NCBI GenBank assembly: GCA_022827195.1
Contig: JAJDTL010000019.1
Coordinates: 1-64,000, forward strand
Direction of reading: 5' to 3'
DNA: 64,000 nucleotides
DNA from: Caldilineaceae bacterium
Lineage (GTDB): Bacteria > Chloroflexota > Anaerolineae > Caldilineales > Caldilineaceae
In this document: positions 59,376 to 64,000 of the stretch, one piece after another
Layout: the number at the start of each line of letters is the position of its first letter
Numbering within the stretch: the first letter of the stretch is position 1
Made by a program: the position numbers and the translations under genes
The notes under the pieces: generated by a model
What the model was told of the DNA's origin: nothing
What the model saw: only the letters and a program-made list of their open reading frames with translations
Databases searched by the model: none

Positions 59376-60359
59376 CGGATCGTCGTCCTTCCAGCGGTTG
59401 AAAGCGGGTGTCCCGCCGCCGGCCAGCTCCGCCTGCGCGTCTTGCCAGAGGCGCGCCCACTCGGCCGGATCGGTCAGTTCGGTCTCCGGATGGGCGCGGC
59501 TGCGGGCGACGAAACCGGGAAACCAGGGCCGCCCCGAGTGCTGCCCGAGCGGATTGTAGCGCAGATCGAAGCTCCAACGGATGCCGTTGCTGACATTCGG
59601 CAACGAAGCGTGCATCGTCATGCGGTGGAAGAAGAGAACGTCGCCGGCGCGCATCGGGACCGGCGTCGGTTCTTTCGGGCCGCGGTATTCCTGCGGAATC
59701 GTGAGCTGGGCCGACCCGGCAAATCCCTGTCTCTCGTAGGTGAGGCAGTGCAGGGCAACGTCGGCCCTGTGGCTGCCCGGAATCATGACCATGCAGCTGT
59801 TTTCCGTCGTGGCGTCGGTTATGGCAACCCAGGCCGAGAGCAGGTCGGTGTCGTCGGCATCGGCCTCGACGACGCCTGCGTCCTGGTGCCAGTCCACCGA
59901 CGCCACCAACGAATGGCGCATCGCTTCGGGGACGAGGTGCTCAGGCGGCTTGATGCGCACGTGCTGGACCGGATTGCAGTAGATTTCCGGCCCGATGAAG
60001 CACTCGACCGCGTCGAGCAGACGAGGGTTGCGCAGCATACGGTTGAATACGGCCGCACCGAGGTGGATCGGCGTCTCCTCGCCGGAGTCGGCGGAAAGCG
60101 GCGGCAGGGAGATGTCAAAGGCGGGGAAGACGGGCATTCCCTCGGCCAGGACCTGCGTCAGCCGCTCGCTGAAAGGCAGCTCCGCGAAGGACGAGGAGAG
60201 CCTGCCCTCGGCGTGCCACTGCCCGGCCATCGAATCCAGCAGCTCTTCGTACTCTGCGACGATGGGCCCGATGTCCTCGACCGGGTCGAGGATTCCCTCG
60301 GCCACGACGTAGCCCTGCTCTTCAAATCGATCGGTTACCGCTTTCTCAAGAAATGACAT
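59364..60359 (-). CDS. Phytanoyl-CoA dioxygenase (PhyH) family Fe(II)/2-oxoglutarate oxygenase
   Basis: A predicted hydroxylase of 331 residues. Iron ligands are His158 and Asp160 (DWHQDAG), with distal His250 in FFHRMTMHASLPNVSNG. Arg261 (IRWSFDLRY) would hold 2-oxoglutarate. The start at ATG 60359 has GAGGAG five bases upstream; sequence before it is out-of-frame overlap of the neighbouring gene. In this lineage PhyH proteins are often expanded and act on varied small molecules, so phytanoyl-CoA is unlikely to be the substrate. The amidohydrolase gene ends 49 bases upstream, and the Gfo gene lies 150 bases downstream. Confidence 0.9.
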   Translation of the reverse strand: MSFLEKAVTDRFEEQGYVVAEGILDPVEDIGPIVAEYEELLDSMAGQWHAEGRLSSSFAELPFSERLTQVLAEGMPVFPAFDISLPPLSADSGEETPIHLGAAVFNRMLRNPRLLDAVECFIGPEIYCNPVQHVRIKPPEHLVPEAMRHSLVASVDWHQDAGVVEADADDTDLLSAWVAITDATTENSCMVMIPGSHRADVALHCLTYERQGFAGSAQLTIPQEYRGPKEPTPVPMRAGDVLFFHRMTMHASLPNVSNGIRWSFDLRYNPLGQHSGRPWFPGFVARSRAHPETELTDPAEWARLWQDAQAELAGGGTPAFNRWKDDDPRCA

Positions 60360-60408
60360 GGTTGCTCCTCTGGCAGGCCGCCGCCCATACCGGCGTTCGC
60401 ACCGCCCG

Positions 60409-61284
60409 TTACAGCGAATAGAACCGCATGGCAGTTGAACGGAAAACTGCCACTTCGTCCTCTGCGTCCATTGGCCCCAGCGCATCCCGCATCGCCTGCA
60501 AGCCGCCGGCGTAGTCGGCTTCCAGCAGAACGAGCGGCCAGTCACTCCCCCACGCCAGGCGCTCGGGCCCAAACTGTTCGACCAGGTACCGGATCGGCGG
60601 CTGGATCCAGTCCAGCTCCCATCCCTCGCCCTGGTGCGCGTAGATCTCCTCCAGGTCGACCACGCGCGGCCCGATCGAGAGTTTGCAATAGACATTCGTC
60701 TTTTCTGCAAGCGCCTGCATGTGTCGACGCCACTCTGCGCGGTCGCTGCCGCGCCGCAGATCCGGCTTGCCCATATGCTCGATCATCCCCTTGAGTTCCG
60801 GCACCTGCTCGTAGACCCCCAGGATGTCGTTCAGATGGCTGGTATCGACCAGAAACTCGAGGATGAGCCCCCGTTCCGCCACCTTCCCGATGCCGTCGAG
60901 CACGCTGCGGCGGGCCAGGATATGCGGGTCGGGATGCCCCTCGAACCGCATGCGCACGCCCCGGAACTTCGGAATTTCGGCAAAATCGTCCAGCTCCTGC
61001 TCGAGCGCCGGGCTCTCCAGGTCGGCATACGCGATCATGGCGCCGATGAAATCGGAAGAGGCCGCGAAATCGGCCAGGGCTTGGTTGTCCTCGTCGGTCG
61101 TGCCCGCTTCGACCAGTACACAGCGGTTGACGCCGGCGGCGGCCGCATCGCCGATCAGGTCTTCGGGCGCGAAGGTGCGAAAGATGACCGGCGGCGGTTG
61201 CCACGCGCGGCGCAGCAGCTCGAACTGCCAGAAGTGCACGTGCGTGTCGACGATTCCCAGCTCGGCAACACTTAGGCTACTCAA
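60409..61284 (-). CDS. Amidohydrolase-family metal hydrolase (lactonase-like)
   Basis: A 291-residue TIM-barrel hydrolase. The metal-binding VDTHVHFWQ is at residues 12-20, IEHMGKPDLRRGSDRAEW lies in the middle, and AWGSDWPLVLLEADY carries the late Asp. It belongs to the same amidohydrolase 2 group as the protein at 21344 but is clearly diverged. The start is TTG at 61284 with AAGGGGGG upstream. It lies between the P450 and the PhyH oxygenase, so it may open a ring or ester made by them; that is inference. Confidence 0.85.
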   Translation of the reverse strand: MSSLSVAELGIVDTHVHFWQFELLRRAWQPPPVIFRTFAPEDLIGDAAAAGVNRCVLVEAGTTDEDNQALADFAASSDFIGAMIAYADLESPALEQELDDFAEIPKFRGVRMRFEGHPDPHILARRSVLDGIGKVAERGLILEFLVDTSHLNDILGVYEQVPELKGMIEHMGKPDLRRGSDRAEWRRHMQALAEKTNVYCKLSIGPRVVDLEEIYAHQGEGWELDWIQPPIRYLVEQFGPERLAWGSDWPLVLLEADYAGGLQAMRDALGPMDAEDEVAVFRSTAMRFYSL

Positions 61285-61333
61285 TTTGGCCCCCCTTACG
61301 ACCCGGCCGGTCAGCCGGCCGTCTGCCGTCCTC

Positions 61334-62587
61334 TTATTCCCTGACGCGCCCGGGCTGGAACTGTATGGGCAGGCTCTTCAGCCCGCGCAGGCCGATGTGT
61401 TGATGCCATGCAAGCTCTTCAGTCGCCAGCTGCAGCCGCGGCAGGCGGCGCAGCATCGTGTTGATGGCGATCTTGGTCTCCAGGCGGGCCAGCGGCGCAC
61501 CGACGCAAAAGTGGATGCCATGACCAAAGGTGACGTGCCGGTTGTTGGACCGGGTGATGTCGAACCGGTCCGGGTGCGGAAATTGGGCCGGGTCGCGGTT
61601 GGCCGCGCCCACCATCGCAAAGACGAGCTGATGCTTTCCGATCCGATGGCCGTCAAGTTCGACCTCTTGCGCGGCCACGCGCATATGGCGCTGCGTCGTG
61701 CCGTCGTAGCGCAGCATCTCTTCGACCGCGCTCTCGATCAGGTCCGGCTCCCGCCGCAACCGCGCCAACATTTCAGGGTGCCGCAGCAGCGCCACCAGTC
61801 CGTTGCCTATCGTGTTGGTCGTCGTCTCGTGACCGGCGCTCATCAGGACCGCTACGATGGCGTAAATCTCCTCTTCGCTCAGCCTGTCCCCCTCCTCTTC
61901 GACCTCGACCAGCTGGCTCAGCAGATCGGCGGTGGGACGGCGGCGGCGCTGCTCGATCTTGCCGCTGACATACGCCTTGAGTTCGACAATGCTCTGCTGC
62001 GCGTCGGCGATGTAGTCGGGGTCCGGCGGCGTCACACCGAGAAAACCCATGATGTTGGAGGACCACTGCTTGTACTTGTCGATATCTGCGGCGGGCATAC
62101 CGACGATTTCGCCGATCACCGCGGCCGGCAGCGGAAAGGCAAAGTCCCAGATAACGTCCATTTGCCCCTTGTCCTCGACGCCATTCAACAGTTCATCCAC
62201 CAGCTCCTGGATCCGGCCCTGCAGCGCCTGTACCATGCGCGCGGTGAACGCCTTGGTGATGAGCGTGCGCAGGCGCGTGTGGTACGTCGGATCGGAGTGG
62301 GGGATCTGCACGGCGAAATGGTCTTCGAGCAACCCAAATCGGGCCCGTTCCGCCGGCGGCAGCTGGTCCAGAAAGACCGGCACGCGCAACCCGTTGGAAA
62401 AGCTGCCCGGATCGCGCACGACTGCGAGAACATCGGCGTAGCGGGTCAACACCCACGCGTTCCAGCGCTCACTCCAAAAGATGGGCGCCTCGGCGCGCAG
62501 CATGTGATAGACGGGATAGGGATCGTCGTAGAATTCGGGCGAGGACAGGTAATCGTCAAATCTGGCTTGCGGCGCCGGCCTTGTCAT
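61334..62587 (-). CDS. Cytochrome P450, bacterial soluble type
   Basis: A haem-thiolate monooxygenase of 417 residues. The I-helix oxygen motif AGHETTTN is at about 251-258, ExxR at Glu290-Arg293 (EEMLRYDGTTQRH), and the haem loop FGHGIHFCVGAPLAR with Cys361 ligand. No membrane anchor is present. I use the ATG at 62587, with GGAGG nine bases upstream, over a GTG nine bases further out. No ferredoxin or reductase gene is adjacent, so electrons come from elsewhere. Its place next to sugar ABC permeases and a PhyH gene suggests oxidation of an imported compound. Confidence 0.94.
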   Translation of the reverse strand: MTRPAPQARFDDYLSSPEFYDDPYPVYHMLRAEAPIFWSERWNAWVLTRYADVLAVVRDPGSFSNGLRVPVFLDQLPPAERARFGLLEDHFAVQIPHSDPTYHTRLRTLITKAFTARMVQALQGRIQELVDELLNGVEDKGQMDVIWDFAFPLPAAVIGEIVGMPAADIDKYKQWSSNIMGFLGVTPPDPDYIADAQQSIVELKAYVSGKIEQRRRRPTADLLSQLVEVEEEGDRLSEEEIYAIVAVLMSAGHETTTNTIGNGLVALLRHPEMLARLRREPDLIESAVEEMLRYDGTTQRHMRVAAQEVELDGHRIGKHQLVFAMVGAANRDPAQFPHPDRFDITRSNNRHVTFGHGIHFCVGAPLARLETKIAINTMLRRLPRLQLATEELAWHQHIGLRGLKSLPIQFQPGRVRE

Positions 62588-62689
62588 TGCCCTCACCCTC
62601 CGCAGTCAAGGGGGCAGGTCGATCTGTCTCCGATGGCCGATCCGGCCTTTGCACGCTGCCGCCCGCTCGCCGCCGTTCTGCGCCGGCCG

Positions 62690-63592
62690 TCATCCCTTGA
62701 CCGATCCCGATGTCAGGCCCTGGATAAAGTACTGCATGCCGAAGGCAAAGAGGATCAGCTGGGGTACCACGGCGAAGGCGAAGCCGGCCGCCTGCATGCC
62801 CAGCTCCGGCCGGCTGAAAAACTGGGTCAAACGCGGATCGTACCGTTCCAGCGCCAGCATCAGCGTCCACTGATCGCTGCGCAGCATCAGCCCCGGCCAG
62901 ATGAAATCCTGATAGATGCCGATAAAGTTCATCACCGCCACGGTCACCAGGATAGGGCGGGCCAGCGGCAGCGCGATGTTGAGCAGCGACTGCAGCTCCG
63001 ATGCCCCGTCCACGCGCGCCGACTCGAACATCTCGCCCGGCTGCGAACGGAAAAAGGTGGTGATCAGAAAGATCGCGAACGGCTGCCCGCCCGCGATATA
63101 GAAGATGATCAGACCATGGAAAGTGCGCACCAGATTCAGCTGCCGGGCCAGAACGAAGTGCGGAACCAGCAGCACAATGCCCGGTATCATCATCACCGCC
63201 AGCACCAGCAGGAAGAGCTTCTCCCGACCCGGCGCGGGAATACGCGCAAACGCATACGAAGCCAGCACGGCAAACACCAGGATGCCTGCGATCGAGCCGA
63301 GTCCGACAGCAAGTGTGCGTACCATCGCCGGGAAAAGATCGAATAGAGCGACCCTGAAGTTGTCAAATGTCGGCGGGAACGGCATCCCCCAATAGTCGGC
63401 GTAGATCAGCACCGTCGGCCGCAACGCCATCGACAACATCATGAGTATCGGCACAAAGGCGAAGAACAGAATGAGCGACAGGCACCCGATCTGAAACCCG
63501 GAGCTCAAGGATGCATGATACCGCTGCAGCCGCAGCCAGAAACGGGGCATCCTGCTCGCAGAAATTCCTGGGACTCGCTGAAGGCCTGCCAT
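62690..63592 (-). CDS. Carbohydrate ABC transporter permease, MalG type (second transporter)
   Basis: About 300 residues with six helices: the first is GCLSLILFFAFVPILMMLSMAL. The EAA loop is ESARVDGASELQSLLNIALPLARP, and the ending FIQGLTSGSVKG is typical of this subunit type. I start at ATG 63592. The frame extends further out, but those residues (VVKFQVSSSGLQ) are translation of a heptamer array. No convincing ribosome binding site is seen at either place; a start at 63550 is also possible. It pairs with the partial permease at the window edge. Confidence 0.88.
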   Translation of the reverse strand: MAGLQRVPGISASRMPRFWLRLQRYHASLSSGFQIGCLSLILFFAFVPILMMLSMALRPTVLIYADYWGMPFPPTFDNFRVALFDLFPAMVRTLAVGLGSIAGILVFAVLASYAFARIPAPGREKLFLLVLAVMMIPGIVLLVPHFVLARQLNLVRTFHGLIIFYIAGGQPFAIFLITTFFRSQPGEMFESARVDGASELQSLLNIALPLARPILVTVAVMNFIGIYQDFIWPGLMLRSDQWTLMLALERYDPRLTQFFSRPELGMQAAGFAFAVVPQLILFAFGMQYFIQGLTSGSVKG

Positions 63593-63598
63593 TTGTAA

Positions 63599-63715
63599 TC
63601 CGGAACTCGAAACTTGAAACTTGACAACCAACTGCTGCACACCCGGAACTTCGCCTGGCCCCCCGTAGTTCGAGCTACGAGTTCCGGCCGTTCCGAGTTC
63701 CGGCAGTTACGCTAT
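63599..63715. repeat. Heptamer arrays between two permease genes
   Basis: GGAACTCGAAACTTGAAAC units and CCAACTGC lie at 63600-63640, and AGTTCGAGCTACGAGTTCC units of opposite sense at 63668-63712. The latter end at the stop codon of the upstream permease gene (63712). Confidence 0.8.
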
Positions 63716-64000
63716 GCGACTCGCTCTATCGTTTCGTCCCTGCGGTAGCGCAGGATCACCACAGTGGCGATGAAACTCATGATGAACAGGATGACGCCGA
63801 TGGCCGAGCTGTAGCCGTACTCGGTGTCGATGAGCTGACGGTACATCTCCAACGCCGGCGTGTAGGTTGCATAACCGGGGCCGCCGCGTGTAAAGATCCA
63901 GATGTTGGCAAATCCTGCGATCGAGCCGGCAAAGGTGAAGAACAGCAGCAGGCGAAACTGCGCCTCGAGCAGCGGGACGTCCACCCGCCAGAAGCGCGAC
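63712..64000 (-). CDS. Carbohydrate ABC transporter permease, UgpA/MalF type (partial, cut by window edge)
   Basis: The C-terminal ~95 residues of a CUT1 permease. It starts after the coupling loop (DVPLLEAQFRLLLFFTFAG) and includes IWIFTRGGPGYATYTPALEMY, the GGP-containing loop seen in UgpA/MalF subunits, and a last helix SAIGVILFIMSFIATVVIL. The N-terminal part is outside the window. It is the upstream partner of the MalG-type permease at 62690-63592; the binding protein and any ATPase are not visible. Confidence 0.9.
   Translation of the reverse strand, partial: SRFWRVDVPLLEAQFRLLLFFTFAGSIAGFANIWIFTRGGPGYATYTPALEMYRQLIDTEYGYSSAIGVILFIMSFIATVVILRYRRDETIERVA

Overview
The window reads as a high-GC chromosome segment of an uncultivated bacterium, most probably Chloroflexota of the Anaerolineae/Caldilineae type. 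This is an inference from gene content: RNase J, an RqcH/NFACT protein, FtsK/SpoIIIE, two type I glutamine synthetases, secreted proteins with Thr-Pro linkers, and many sugar-uptake and Gfo/Idh/MocA genes. No rRNA, tRNA, CRISPR array, transposase or phage gene was found.

Layout. 1-1435: an SsuB/TauB-type ABC ATPase behind a 21-bp tandem repeat, then a small AT-rich membrane protein. 1561-4169 (minus): rpsF, rpsR with a long acidic N-terminal extension, and a membrane-anchored parvulin. 4498-9931 (minus): anaerobic sulfatase maturase, a Gfo/Idh/MocA dehydrogenase, a TIM-barrel isomerase/epimerase and RqcH. 10266-15325 (plus): a secreted PA14 protein, a GguC/AraD1-type enzyme, a family 5 uracil-DNA glycosylase and a DUF418 membrane protein. 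15525-17101: two toxin-antitoxin modules and a DUF418 remnant. 17202-23651 (minus): pentose/deoxysugar genes (MFS, xylB, xylA, amidohydrolase, rhaM, Gfo). 23679-24361: a third toxin-antitoxin module. 24609-34709: class III aminotransferase, Cys-type sulfatase, two tandem MFS paralogues, a LolA-like protein, a haloalkane dehalogenase-like hydrolase and FtsK. 35123-40115 (minus): RNase J and two glutamine synthetases of different subtypes. 41001-50175 (plus): a molybdopterin oxidoreductase, a secreted five-repeat protein, an orphan OpuAC-type binding protein, and an acyltransferase fused to an XRE-type HTH domain. 50745-53522 (minus): a large secreted SH3b protein. 54256-64000 (minus): two sugar ABC transporter sets around a Gfo enzyme, a broken rhamnose mutarotase, a PhyH dioxygenase, an amidohydrolase and a cytochrome P450.

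How the genes work together. The window looks like a scavenging genome. ABC and MFS uptake feeds sugar isomerases, mutarotase, lactonase-like hydrolases and dehydrogenases, and a Cys-type sulfatase can be activated by the anSME encoded 20 kb away. Neither complete sugar transporter carries its own ATPase, which implies a shared MsmX-type ATPase elsewhere.

The most unusual feature is not a gene. At roughly eighteen intergenic places there are degenerate arrays of 7-bp units with an AACTG (or AGTT) core. They often start at or next to a stop codon, often end in the palindrome AACTGCAGTT, and in several cases are built as two inverted arms around a spacer. They supply the last residues of at least two proteins. 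Four coding sequences are decayed or structurally odd: a rhaM with Trp changed to TAG, a DUF5615 gene with an early TAG, a DUF418 tail, and an acyltransferase lacking a canonical start codon.
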